Shown: positions 1-10,354 of the stretch, piece after piece
How positions within the stretch are numbered: the first letter of the stretch is position 1
Layout: each line of letters begins with the position of its first letter
Origin: Chrysophaeum taylorii
Lineage: Eukaryota > Sar > Pelagophyceae > Pelagomonadales > Pelagomonadaceae
Length of the DNA stretch: 64,000 nt
Direction of reading: 5' to 3'
NCBI GenBank assembly: GCA_029834535.1
Contig: JAQMWT010000104.1
Coordinates: forward strand, 48,269-112,268
Made by a program: the position numbers and the translations under genes
Notes under the pieces: generated by a model
Database searches by the model: none
The model's input: only the letters and a program-made list of their open reading frames with translations
What the model was told of the DNA's origin: nothing

Positions 1-2093
1 AATTTTGACCCTGAACTTGGTTACAAGCCGGGAAAGTCACCGGGAATGAGTATCCCTGACTGTCTCTCCCGCAACCCGATATATCATGTCATCGAGACTG
101 ACGAGTTTGGAGAACCTTTGAACCACGCTTATCTGGTGTTCAAAGAGCTTCCCCGACCTGTTGATGACCGAGGAATTCCCGCTGCCGGCTGCCACTTCAT
201 AATGTCGTTTGTTACGACCGAACTGCCGGAAGACGAAGACGAAGACCTTGAAAAGGAGCCGATGAAATTGGCTACGTCTCACGCTACGAGACAACGTCGG
301 AAGAACCGTGCGCGATGAGCCACAGATCTCCAAGGACGCAGCCGCTTACAAATATTACATCGATAAGATACCCGATAATATGACGCTCGCTGAGATCGCA
401 CGTGAGCAAGAATCTGATGCTACTTGTGAGGATATTCGCTACCGAATGGCCCAAGGTCAGACGCCGCGACGTTCCCGAGCGAACGAACGATTCGAAGTCG
501 TTAAAGACGTCCTTTACCGCATTTCTGCTGATTTGCACCCGATGATTGTTGCACCTGCTACTTTGCGCAAGCGCATTATTCGACGCTACCATGACACTCC
601 GGTTAACGGTGGTCATATGGGACGTCACAGTACCGTCCAGGCTATCCAATAACGATTTTGGTGGCCCCACATGTCGAACGAAGTTGGAGTATTCATTGCT
701 GAATGTTTAGTTTGCCAGAAAGCTCGTACGCCGGAGCCGAAACGAGCTGGACTCTTGCAGCAGCCCGTCTACGATGGTGATGGTGCTGTTCTTTGCATGG
801 ATTTATTTGGACCTTTGCCCAGCGCTGGTCCCGAGACGTATGTTCTAGTATCTTTTGATCAGTTCTCGCATTTCTTGATTCTGGATGTTTAGAATGATAA
901 GACTGCCGAGTCTGCCCTCGAGTCTTTTGTCATTAACATCCTCCTCAAGGGCTACTTGCCCCAGATGATTCGTACCGACAACGGTAAAGAGTTCGTGAAC
1001 AAGTTGATGCGCGAGTTTTGCCATCTCTTTAACACGCGATACCAAACTACGATTCCTTATCATGCCCAGTCGAACCCGGCCGAGCGTGTTAACCGATTTA
1101 TCAAGGCCTTCTTCCTCCGTGCTTGCCTTCAGGGCCGGAACATCACGGATTGGCCAGACTTTGCCCATTATATTGCGTTTTGTTATAACCGCAAGTTTAT
1201 TCCAGGCACGCAGATTTCTCCCTTTATGCTGCGCCTGAACCGTCAGCCGATGTTACCTACTGATTACACGCTTATGGACTTTGATACGCGATTATTGCCG
1301 AAGACTCGCTCTGATGCAGTCGCCGAAACTCGTGAACGATTGAAGTATTATACGAAGATCGTCCGCGAGGCTCGTGATAAAGCTTTGAAGAAACAACGAT
1401 TGGCTTATAATGCCGATCATGTCGATGTTGAATACAAGGAAGGATCGCACGTTTGCTCTACATTCCTTTCCTTCAGAACAAACTTCGACCGGAATGGCGA
1501 GGACCGTTTATTATCAAGGAACGCCTTTCCCCGGTCACCTATAGGATTGAGTCTCTCGACTCTCCGCCTGAAGAACGACGTGTTCATATTAGTCAGATCA
1601 AGCCGTGATGGTACCTCCGATCGTTGATCAAACCATCCGCAAACCCGAAGAAACCTTCCGTGATGATTATCAGCACGATAAGTTTGTTGTTTTCCGGAGT
1701 CCTGACCGGAAGCGCTCTGATTGGCGCAAGAAGATTTATGTTGCTGGAGTTTACGAGCCTTACGATTACCAAAATGATCGTGTTGCTCTACATTTCTACT
1801 CCGAATTGGGTCCGAACGATGATGTCGCTTATTTCAAGCCGACCTCTCACCTTTCGCACCGTAAGCTCAAGCCCGAGTTCAAGGACGTTGAGGGTCGAAG
1901 TTTCACCGACAAGTCCAGAATATCCTCCAACACAACTCCTTGTGTCACGGATTTCGCTCTGCACGAGATTGGTGTGTTGATCCCCAAGTTTACTTTACGC
2001 AGTGGCCGAGTTCCTGAACCGGTCATCACCCGCGTTTACCAGAAGATTCGCTCACGAGATGCTCGTAAGGCGAAGCCGCGCTCCTCGCGCTAG
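1..2093 (+). pseudogene. gypsy pol 3' part: RNase H end, integrase, C-terminal domain (broken)
   Basis: Reading along the plus strand, an RNase H end (PDCLSRNP, about 55-80) is followed by the integrase zinc region (RRYHDTPVNGGHMGRH, then CLVCQ near 710). The integrase core follows: MDLFGPLP (first Asp, near 800), RTDNGKEF (second Asp, near 970) and PYHAQSNPAERVNR (Glu, near 1085). A C-terminal part (1605-2093) matches the end of the pol ORF at 41546. It is not intact: there are in-frame stops at 650-652 (TAA) and 890-892 (TAG), a frame change near 300, and another near 1455. By family knowledge the intact product would insert the element's cDNA. This copy is dead as it stands. Confidence 0.88.
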
Positions 2094-2133
2094 CACCTCG
2101 CTGGGGCAGCTCGAATTCTTACCAGGGGAGTCC

Positions 2134-2449
2134 TGTGGCGGCAACTCCCGCCTCCTAAGGCTTACCCCTCTTCTAGCCCCCCCCCCTTATCAGGGGCACC
2201 CTACTCCGTTCTGATGATGTCAGTTTTCTCTATGACATTATCTTCCCTGATTTCTGTGTTTCGATAATATCTTAATCATAAAGCAACAGCCGATCCTCAA
2301 GTTGTGAGGACCAGGCACGGAAGTTGTTTGTGGTTGTGTGGCGGGAGAACGGCCATCCTCGTCCAGTGACTCCATCAAGGGCACGGACGCGAACGGCGAG
2401 CCAGGATTCGAAGGCACGCCAGGTAGGCGTAAAGTCTCCTTACGCCACA
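2134..2449 (+). repeat. gypsy 3' LTR, 316 bp
   Basis: Starts TGTGGCGGCAACTCC just after a purine-rich tract (accaggggagtcc) and ends TACGCCACA, giving inverted ends TGTGGCG/CGCCACA. The start matches the solo LTR at 51538-51859 (minus) and the partial LTR at 52247. The end matches the 51538 LTR, and the length agrees (316 versus 322). Confidence 0.85.
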
Positions 2450-2563
2450 ACACTCTCCACATTCTTGTCGATGGAAAGTCGTTTCCTGCTTAGTTTGATC
2501 CAGATTTCGCTCACCGAGTTCAATCTGTGAGGGCGTAGAGATACAAAATTTATTTTAGGGTTA

Positions 2564-2922
2564 ACTAACTAAACTAACTTCAGACCTCTCCCGAGCAAGG
2601 GAGCCAGGCCGGACCGACAGGAGCCAATCCGGAATCACGGGCCTGTAGACGAGGAGCGCCGAAAGGTCGGTCGGCGGAGAGTGACCATCAAGCTTGTCGC
2701 CATGCGACGAGGAGACCGCGATGTGACTGACAACCAACTCGTCGATAGCCTTCCGTCTTCGCCCCCCGGCCATACCCCGTCCCACTGCGAACGCTCCGGC
2801 TGCCAACCGGCCCGCCCGGGAGGCGAATAGGTGCCAACCTACGCCGGGAGGGCGGATGCCCTCACAAGGCTCAGGATTCATGAGGCACCGTCCTCCATCG
2901 CAACCGCAGTCGGTGTAAGGGA
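2564..2922 (-). mobile_element. SINE-like repeat, copy 1
   Basis: A GC-rich unit of about 360 bp with a (GTTA)n tail, read on the minus strand so the tail is at 2564. It is flanked by a 9-bp direct repeat TTAGGGTTA (2555-2563 and 2923-2931). The same unit occurs at 2964, 12182 and 21272. A simple-repeat tail, variable target-duplication length and no terminal inverted repeats fit LINE-type target-primed insertion. An open frame of about 100 codons runs through it, but I see no known protein. Confidence 0.82.
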
Positions 2923-2963
2923 TTAGGGTTAGTATCCCCATATCGTAGGGTTAGCTCTCTTTA

Positions 2964-3337
2964 ACTAACTAACTAACTTCAGACCTCTCCCGAGCATGGG
3001 AGCCAGGCCGGACCGACAGGAGCCAGTCCGGAATCACGGGCCTGTAGACGAGGGGCGCCGAAAGGTGGGTCGGCGGAGAGTAATCATCAAGCTTGTCGCC
3101 ATGCGACGAGGAGACCGCGATGTGACTGACAACCAACTCGTCGATAACCTTCCGTCTGCGCCCCGCGGCCATACCCCGTCCCACTGCGAACGTTCCGGCT
3201 GCCAACCGGCCCGCCCGGGAGGCAAATAGGTGCCAACCTACGCCGGGAGGGCGGATGCCCTCGCAAGGCTCAGGATTCATGAGGCACCGTCCTCCATCGC
3301 AACCATGCGGTTGGCGATCAGGGTAAGGGGAAAAAAA
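2964..3337 (-). mobile_element. SINE-like repeat, copy 2
   Basis: Same unit and orientation as copy 1, closely similar over its length. It is flanked by a 14-bp direct repeat GTTAGCTCTCTTTA (2950-2963 and 3338-3351). It was inserted independently in the same copia LTR, since the two have different target duplications. The tail (TAAC repeats on the plus strand) starts at 2964. Confidence 0.85.
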
Positions 3338-3361
3338 GTTAGCTCTCTTTAGCACCTTTTA

Positions 3362-3762
3362 ACTAACTAACTAACTTCAGACCTCTCCCGAGCATGGGAG
3401 CCAGGCCGGACAGGCAGGAGCCGATCCGGAATCACAGAGGAAAATCACGCAGTTGGGGCAGAGGTGAGGGACGAGGACTCGTTGATGACGGACCGCCACT
3501 GCGCGCGGTCTTGTGCGAAGTCGTGCAAAAGCGTCGCAGGCCGCAAACGTGTTGGTCCACGAACAATCGACCTGTCCGTCGCGTTCTGCCCAACCGAGCG
3601 AACCCCATCCCAGCGCGGACTTTCCGGGTGCTAACCGGCCAGCCCGGGAGGCGAGCAGGCACCGTCTCGCTCCGGGACGGCCGGGGCCGCCGCAGGGAGC
3701 AAGCGTGTTAGGCGCCGTCCTCCATCGCAACCAACGGTTAGCGATCGCAGGGTTAGGGAGGG
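3362..3762 (-). mobile_element. SINE-like repeat, copy 3 (diverged subfamily)
   Basis: The same two ends as the other copies (CTTCAGACCTCTCCCGAGC beside the tail; TCCTCCATCGCAACC at the other end) but a different, longer middle. It is flanked by a 10-bp direct repeat GCACCTTTTA (3352-3361 and 3763-3772). It is the third independent insertion in this LTR. Confidence 0.8.
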
Positions 3763-3894
3763 GCACCTTTTATTTCAAGAAAATGCTGTGTTATTCACAC
3801 CGTGCTGTCCTCGTTCTTAGAGGCAGATACGAGGGCAGACTACCACTGCTCTCACTCTGCTGAAGGGCAACACTGTTGAAATTACTGTTCTCTA

Positions 3895-4249
3895 CACTTC
3901 ATGTGGCTAATCATCATATAAAGTCAGTGCACCTTCACGTCACATCAACCTCTGTGAATTCCGCATTCGTGACTATCAAGCCAACTCCGCAATCCGTCCG
4001 CTCTGGTGTCTTACTCAAGATCGCAGATCATTTCCCCAAGCTCCTCACTCGCAACCTTTTCCGCAAGTCCAAGAACGCCTATGGTGTTCATTCCACTTCT
4101 TCACCCCCATTTCGTCAAGTCAGCCTCTTAAGCATCCTTTCTCCCTATGGATCCATCCAGAATGATACTCACATTCTTCTTAATGGCAAAGTCCTTCCTG
4201 CTTAGTTTCATCCAGATTTCGCTCATCCCGAGTTCAATCTCTGACAGCG
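3895..4249 (+). pseudogene. copia RNase H tail remnant
   Basis: Translates to a diverged version of the copia RNase H end and tail. LHVANHHIKSVHLHVTS aligns with the stretch around LHVANHPKVSAPSRHINL at 31510-31570, and VLLKIADHFPKLLTRNLF matches the outer element. Frames change several times. It is the host of the copia fragment at 2450-3894, and it ends in its own LTR at 4250. Base changes are numerous, so it is the oldest copia copy here. Confidence 0.8.
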
Positions 4250-4436
4250 CAGATATAGAAAAGTCCTATCTAGGGTTATTATCACACCACACTATAACTA
4301 AATAACTAACTAACTAACTATCGCTATGTTTGACTACACCGTGCTGTCCTTGTGTCGTTAGATACAGGACGTAACAGGGCTGCTCTACCGCTGCACACTC
4401 TACCGGGGGGAACACAGTTATTTTTGCTGTTCTCTA
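4250..4436 (+). repeat. copia LTR, old and diverged
   Basis: Runs from near CAGATATAGAAAAG to GCTGTTCTCTA and is colinear with the 195-bp LTRs of the intact element. It keeps the central hairpin region (GTCCTTGT ... ACAGGAC) with both arms changed. A run of TAAC units at about 4300-4318 resembles a SINE tail, but no SINE body follows. Confidence 0.7.
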
Positions 4437-4561
4437 ACCACACTGTGCCAAAGGTTGTCACGTCCGCTGCAGGCGCCACCCTCGCCGCCTTTGACCCCGG
4501 CGTGGACCCCGAGCTCCCCGCCGCCCATGCCGACGAGTCGGACTCGTCGGACAACGACTGA
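4437..4561 (+). CDS. C-terminal fragment of an unrecognised acidic protein
   Basis: An open frame ends ADESDSSDND and TGA at 4559-4561, with GC-rich third positions unlike the copia LTR before it. The acidic serine-rich end looks like the tail of a host protein, cut by the copia LTR that ends at 4436. No domain can be named from about 40 residues. The remainder of the gene is not in the window unless it lies beyond the repeats at 1-4436. It could also be a chance open frame. Confidence 0.3.
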
Positions 4562-5179
4562 GTCGTCAGACTCCATAGAACGATTAGGAAAAAAAATTCG
4601 ATGTTCGCGTTTAGAGCTCAACGGAGGTAGTACCAATCAGCGCTCGAATTAGGTGTCTTAATTAACAAGTCTGAGTACAGGAAAACTAGGCCAAAAGAGG
4701 GCCCGTGTAGTGTTGGCCTTGGCTCGAAAGGAGACCCACGAGTCCCTTATCTGGACACGGCTCGATTCAAGTGCCTTTCTAAGTCTGCGTGCCAAGAAAG
4801 GGCCTGCGCCCTCTCTCCGAAATAATCTCCGCCGTAGGTGGCATAGCTAGCACAGCTAGCACTGACCTCAAAAGCAACCATAGTTAGCACGGATGTGGCA
4901 GCATCGTGATGCTCCACATCGGCTAAGCGCGGTACATATAAAAACAGGGGCACCTGGTCAGGATGAAGAAGATTCAGAACAAGCACACCGCTCGCATCTT
5001 ACCACAGTCACTGAAGTAAAGGCACAGGGTGTAGACGCACTTGGCCTGAGCAAACAGCCATGTATATCCACCATTGTTCTTCGATTAATTTCGCTCTTCA
5101 CCCTCGCTTTGCAATGGCTTGTGGCAGACACAGGTTATAAGAAGTCATTCCAAAGCGCCGCACCTGTCAACTAAAAAAA
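4562..5179. other. intergenic, no gene seen
   Basis: About 620 bases of mixed composition between the acidic C-terminus and the 3' end of ARL1. Short open frames occur on both strands but none has recognisable content. The part next to 5180 is probably ARL1 3' untranslated sequence. Confidence 0.5.
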
Positions 5180-6047
5180 TTATTCGCCTTTTAAGCAGCT
5201 TACTAGCCAGTCAAAGCCCTCAAACAAACCCTCGGCCTTTACTGCGCAGGTCTCTTGGATTGACCATTGGCGATTGCGGACTTCGGGAAGGCCCAATGAT
5301 TCCGAGACCTGTAAATGCACGCGGAAATTGCTGCTTCTTGATACTGCCAGTGAAGCATTGACAACAAACCTCCTTGGCTCGTAGTGAACCCTTCTGGTCT
5401 TGCTTGTTTGCAAAAACAAGCAGAATTGCTTCTTTGAGCTCTTCTTCCTCCAACATGGCATGTAACTCTTGCCGCGCGACGGCAAGGCGTTCTTTGTCAG
5501 CGCTACACGGAGCGAGCTCTTCATAAACTGGCATCATTTTCTTTGAAAACAAACCTATCAACAACAAAGATAATTGCATCTGTGTTGGGGTAGTAGCATC
5601 GCCAGTAAGGGCGAATCGAGGTCTGTCCCCCTAAATCCCATACTTGAAACTTAATGTTCTTGTACTGGAGGGTTTCCACCTGCACACATGAGCTTATTGG
5701 TACTATTATGACAACGCACATTGAAGCCTATCGTTGGAATTGTTTGAATATCCTCATCAGTCTCATTCTGCGACGCACTCTGTTAGGTCCGAGCACGTTC
5801 GAGCATGACACTTACCTGAAGCTTGTATAATATTGTAGTTTTTCCAGCATTGTCCAGTCCAAGAATGAGGATACGAACCTATAACACCGCCTTGGAACAA
5901 AACTGGAAGGTGCTAACAGGAGCAATGAATACCGCTTATGCACCTCTTTCGATCCAAAGATAGCTTGAAAAACTCGACTAACCAGTATTCCCTGCAAACC
6001 AGGAGGCATCAGTCATCGCACCCAGAGGTTTGCTAGGGTCTTGCCAT
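5180..6047 (-). CDS. ARL1: ARL1-type ADP-ribosylation-factor-like GTPase, seven exons
   Basis: ARF-family GTPase; ARL1 acts at the trans-Golgi in vesicle tethering. Proposed exons on the minus strand: 6047-6045 (ATG only), 5991-5944, 5878-5816, 5767-5720, 5679-5555, 5502-5370, 5308-5180. These give 182 residues; ARL1 proteins are about 181. Visible motifs are an N-terminal MGILVS fitting N-myristoylation (Gly2, Ser6), the P-loop GLDNAGKT, the switch region [14 protein letters not shown], the ARL1-typical IRPYWRCYY, and the guanine-specificity NKQD. Introns are 53, 65, 48, 40, 52 and 61 bases. All are GT-AG except the first, which would be GC-AG (ATG|GCAAG). That first exon is the least certain part; an alternative in-frame start at 6009 (MPPGLQ) would lose the myristoylation site. 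No break is seen in the reading frame after splicing. Confidence 0.9.
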
Positions 6048-6205
6048 CGTCACGCGGCGTCCAGTGACCCTTGCGGAGTTCTCTATGAATGACCCCTGGG
6101 TCTGAAATTTGGCCCTACTTTGAAGTTCTGACACGTTCTGACTCGGTTCCCGACGAGAGTCCCGCAACTCGAGCGCAAACTACACGTTTTAGAACTCTGA
6201 AACTA

Positions 6206-7858
6206 CAGGCGGGTCGACACTAATAATTACAGTTTTGTTGCCAGGGCCGTAAGATGGACCGAACTCGACCAACGAGCGATGCGAGGCGCTCAGGCGTACT
6301 CCCGACCACTCAGGCGTACTCCCGACCACTCTCCTTTCGGACCTGGGGCACGCCATACCCACAGTTTAACGTGATCGTGGTATGGTGTGGGGTCATGTCT
6401 AGCAGTACCCGACACTAAAAGTTACCAGGCACGAGGAAGGAGAGGCTGGCTCGCTAGGGGCACTAGGTGTCGAAATAAGCATGACCGTAGCTCCCGGAGT
6501 GTCAGTGGGGTCCCTGGGAGCTTTGGGACGGGTCTGAGGTAGCTGGTTGGTTCGTGGCAGGGGTCGCGGACAGCGGCGACGACCGTGACCGATCTCGCGC
6601 TCGAATTCGGCGTCGCTGTCCTCCTCCTCTTCTTCATCTTCAGCATCAGCATCAGCATCATCCGGCTCGGCAAATGCAAGATCCCCCAGCGCTTTTTTGC
6701 ACGCCTTCTTACTGCACCGCTTCCGTTTTTGAGATCCCCGCGGATCTCGCAGTACTTGACTTTGCTGGCATCGCAGACGGCGCCGCTGTCAAGGCCGCAG
6801 ACGCGGCCGCCGTCCTTGCAGCGCTGCAACGCCTCGAAACGTGCCGAGAAAGCCGCGTTTATCGCGGCCGGCACAGGCCCCAGCACATCATGACAGTGTT
6901 GCACTCTCGGTTTTCGTAGGCTTCGGCCCAGCAGACGTTACCCTTGCCGGCCCCAAGCTTGGTCTTGGCGTTCCCTTTGTTGTCGGCGTAGTCCACGAAC
7001 TGGGGCGTCTCGTCGAGGTTCAAGGATAAGGCAGGGGTCCGATATGGCGCCGTGCTCGTCCATAATCCCCGCGGCCTTGAGCTCGGCGCCAAGTCCTTGG
7101 ATTCCCGCAAAGTACTCCTCGACCATCTCGTCGCAGTTCACGGCGGCACGCTTCGCCTCGATATTTTTGCTTGATCTTCGTGCCGATCCGGTGCAAGTTG
7201 CGGGCGAAGAAGCCTATGAAGAATTTTTCGGAGGGCGAATGGCCGCACACAAGTTTGTAGTTGGCGTTGTTGAACGGGACTTTCTTGCGTCCGCCGCGCC
7301 GGTTCTGAAGTCGACGGTTGAGTAAAATATGGCGCACTTTGACTCGAATCTCTTTGCAGCTTGGCGCGGCGCGGACCTTGTTGCTCTCGACGATCCATGT
7401 CACAAGCGCCTGCTCCTCCTTCGGCGTGAGCAACGTCCGGTCCAAGCGAGTGTGCGTCACGGCTGTTCATCAAACGAAACACGCCCCTTCAGTCTATCGT
7501 CGAGCTGTCTCAAGGTGATGAGATCAATCCTCTCTGGGTTGGCGTCCTGCACTTCTTGGCCCGTACTCCTTCCTTCACGCAATACGCTAAGGCCTCCGCG
7601 AAGACTTTCTGCAGCTGGCGTTTCTTTTCCGCGTCCAACGCGGCCGTTTTCTTGTTGAAAACTCGCTTCGGAGCAGTTTTTTCTCGCTACCGCTTCTCCC
7701 GGGGTGTGATAGGGTCCCGCCCAGGCTCCTTCCATGCCTTGGGACGCTTGGCCACCTTCGGCTTGGCTCTGGTGGCCTTCCTAGCGGCGGAAGCTGAGTT
7801 TCGAACGAACGGGTAATGTCGTTGTAGTGTCGGGTGATTTTTAGTGTCGACCCGCCTG
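6206..7858 (-). mobile_element. pogo-like (Tc1/mariner superfamily) DNA transposon
   Basis: The ends are inverted repeats CAGGCGGGTCGACACTAA (6206-6223 and, inverted, 7841-7858), directly flanked by TA on both sides (6204-6205 and 7859-7860). TA duplication is the mark of Tc1/mariner elements, and a CAG start is common in pogo relatives. The 1653-bp element carries a damaged transposase on the minus strand and lies inside the larger repeat at 6069-11762. Confidence 0.88.
6422..7735 (-). pseudogene. pogo/Tigger-type transposase (broken)
   Basis: In order on the minus strand: a helix-turn-helix start (LITLRQLDDRLKGR, about 7500), a CENP-B-like second DNA-binding part (LTPKEEQALVTWIVES, about 7420; APSCKEIR), and then the catalytic core start (LNLDETPQFVDYADNKG, about 7015). 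The Asp in NLDETP is the first acidic residue expected of the DDE triad. It continues with NTVMMCWG near 6890. The frame changes at least at about 7460, 7140 and 6900. The last acidic residues are not clearly preserved, so it is not functional as read. The family cuts and pastes DNA at TA sites. Confidence 0.82.
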
Positions 7859-8187
7859 TAGACCCTAGAAACCGAAACTGACGTGTTCACGTATCCAACA
7901 GCATCAGGGACGAGGTGTCGGCTGCCTCTGCAGTCTCCGCCATCTCTGCCGGTGGCCCCAAAGGCGCGTAGTCGAGCTGCGACTTGTGGCAGAGTCCGCG
8001 CCAGTTGTCGGACTTGCTCGGCTATGCGATGCTGCCGAGGTGCCAGCCGCGACGTTCGCTGGACGACAGCGTTCCACCGAACCAGACCATGACCATCATC
8101 AACGCCGCAGGCCTAGTCTCCGTGCCGAGGAAGGCTTTGGGCTCCTGCGACTTTTCGATCGAGTACGTGTCCATCGCAGAGTCGTGA

Positions 8188-8919
8188 TCACTCGTTGCGA
8201 GTCTCGGGACGTCCTTTCCATCTACGATCCCCGTTCCTGGCGGCGCCTCGGCCTCCGCCAGCGGAGCCTCCTCCGGCAGCAACGGCACCACCACCGGCAA
8301 GGTGCTCGCCTCGACCGCTGCCCCTGGCGCCTCCGCGCCTCCGAGACGTCCGTGTCCCTGGCGAAGACACACAACATCCCCGACGACAAGTAATCTCCGT
8401 GGTGAATCCGCAATTGTTCAGCCAACGCCCATTTACAATCTGAAGGGAAGCCCGCCCGTACAATTCGTAACCCACAGCGTCCAGCAAGACACGCTTGCGG
8501 TCGGCGCTGTACTTGACGGTGGAGTTTGTCGGGACCCAAGTCAAAGACGCGGTGATGTCTGCTGTCACGTTGCCTTCCTCGCGCAGGACAGCGTTCGTGG
8601 CTCGCAATTCGGTGTTTTCGCACTGCAAACGACCCATGTCGGCTTGAAGGTTGTGGGCTTGCGCCTGTGATTGGCAGTTGTCGGTACATTCAAGCGGGCA
8701 GTAGCTTCGGCGGTCAGCTTCGTCTGCTTTCTCTTCTCGCCACCTCGACCAGACTTGGGGCATCCTTGGAACGTAGCGTTGCCTCGGGATCGGTTGGCGC
8801 AAGCACCGGCGCCGATGTGTCCTCTCTAGACCGGCGCCTGCGCGCGACTGGCAGTGGAGGGAGTCGCGGGACAGGGCAAACCTCCGGGGACGGCCACCGT
8901 CGACGACGGCAAGGGGCAT
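8188..8919 (-). pseudogene. unrecognised ORF, 243 codons
   Basis: One open frame with a central stretch of heptad-like character (NLQADMGRLQCENTELRATN, about 8560-8640), a short cluster of cysteines before it (CPLECTDNC) and a glycine-rich end. The middle 120 residues look protein-like, while the two ends look like translated GC-rich DNA. It may be part of a gene of the surrounding inverted-repeat element. No family can be named. The overlapping frames on both strands are also open, as usual in GC-rich sequence, so the call rests only on the middle part. Confidence 0.3.
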
Positions 8920-10354
8920 GTTGGGAGCTGGTCGCCGAGGGTGTGCAGTTGATTCTGCTTGGGCTGTGGCGGGACCAAGCCATTACATATGGCCTGGATC
9001 GCGATGTGCGTCGTGTTCTTCGATCCTATCGCTTTTCCAGGTACAGCCAGGCTCCGCAGCTTGCCCCGCTGCATTGCCGTCGTTACGTCAGCTACACCGA
9101 CGTCCGCAGCCCTCGCCACATGTCCGTACGGCACGAAGCGTCCAACCCACTCACCGGGCGGCCTCGCAATTAGTTAGACGACGCGACTGACCTCATCGTT
9201 GCGCGTTGTACTCGACTCCGGCATTTTCGCAAAAGAGCGACCGCCTTGTTCTGGGCAGGAAGACCCACAACGTTCAGAAAACCGAACACCGCCGGGTGCA
9301 GAGTGGGCGTGCGAAGCCGACTGTCACCTTCTTTCTGAACTCGCTCTGTGCGACCCCTAGGTCTGAAACTAAACCCTAATCCGAGTCACGCTGAGTCATC
9401 GGCTTGGCATGCTCACTTTTGCGTGTCGGCTCCCCGTATATTTGTGTGGGGATGTCAGCGCGAGGCCACGTCAGCGACGGCACAAAATGTTCTAAATCGA
9501 ACACCGACTTCGGGCCGCGAAAGCACGCTATCGGAGCAGCGCTACGCCCGCCGGACTTTGCGTCTACGGACACTTCACGACCTCATCTGTCGGTCAGGCC
9601 AAAGTCCGGCGGGCAGACGGTGCTAAACGGTGTGCGCTGTGGCCGTATGTGGCATTTCTCGCAGCGACTGCGGATCCACTTTTCGCGGCAGCGACGGCAT
9701 TAGACACCGAAGGCTGGTGGGAAATCGACGTTGGCTTGGCACAACGCGTTAGTGTGAGTCTAAATCTCACTGTCGACTACGAAGAACGCCGCACTCTCTG
9801 GAGATCTTGGTCCGACTCTTCGTTGGCACTACCAGAAAGATGCGGCTGGCCGGAGGCACTGGTCGTACTGTAGCAACCCGACGAAGTTCACGAGCAAAGC
9901 CCCCCCTCGTGGTCCTTGCCGATGCGGCGCAGGCGGAAGCCACGGGACCAACCACCAGTCCGTTGTCCGGCCTGGGACTGTCCGGCTACAACGACGTTGG
10001 CCATACTCTCCGGTGCCGGCGTCGACCCCAAGCCGCGCGCTGTGGAGGCCCCGGCCTCCGTCACGGCCCCGGACTCCGCCACGGCCCTGGCCTCCACCGA
10101 GACCCAGACCCACGTCGACCCAGCGCCGAGCACCTACGAGGTGGGCTCGGTCGACGCCGAGCAAAGCACGGCCGAAGTCGGACGAGGAGTACGACAACAC
10201 GCCGCTGCCAGCCCCGTACCGGTAACCCGAGGATGTCATGGCAAAGTCCAAGCTCGAAGCTGCGGATCGTTCGACGGAGATCGCGAGCCAGAGAGCGTGT
10301 GTCCGGAACCTCGAGTACGAAAACTAACTTACTAATTATAGGCCAATCCAGTGC
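8920..10354. other. GC-rich region without an assignable gene
   Basis: Contains the third inverted-repeat core (9342-9385) and a run of near-tandem proline/histidine/glycine-coding units at about 10040-10110. Several overlapping open frames exist. None shows a known motif, and none is clearly preferred. It is probably decayed interior of the inverted-repeat element. Confidence 0.4.

Larger units (their letters stand above)
1..2449 (+). mobile_element. Ty3/gypsy element, 3' part (window edge cuts it)
   Basis: Covers the end of RNase H, the integrase, a C-terminal extension and the 3' LTR of a gypsy element. Its protein is close to those of the elements at 41194-50108 and 59442-63936, so all three are one broad family. 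The element begins before the window, so its 5' LTR and any methyltransferase domain are not visible. It was inserted into the 3' end of a copia element, because copia tail sequence resumes directly after the LTR at 2450. The matching target-site copy (expected ACACT at 2450-2454) lies outside the window. Confidence 0.9.
2450..3894 (+). mobile_element. Ty1/copia 3' remnant with one LTR (2536-3894) swollen by three SINE-like insertions
   Basis: 2450-2535 matches the short tail of the intact copia (31770-31867), and the LTR begins TAGAGATAC at 2536. Removing the three insertions and their duplicated target sites leaves an LTR colinear with 22681-22875. It has two TAGGGTTAG motifs, a tract containing CACCTTTTA, a hairpin, and the end CTGTTCTCTA at 3894. 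The body 5' of this tail was lost or displaced by the gypsy insertion. The element lies inside another copia copy, whose RNase H region resumes at 3895. Confidence 0.85.

Noticed and set aside
2561-3355. Two similar protein-coding genes of about 127 codons on the minus strand
   Set aside because: They are the open frames of SINE-like repeats bounded by target duplications, and the same frame recurs at 12228 and 21322.
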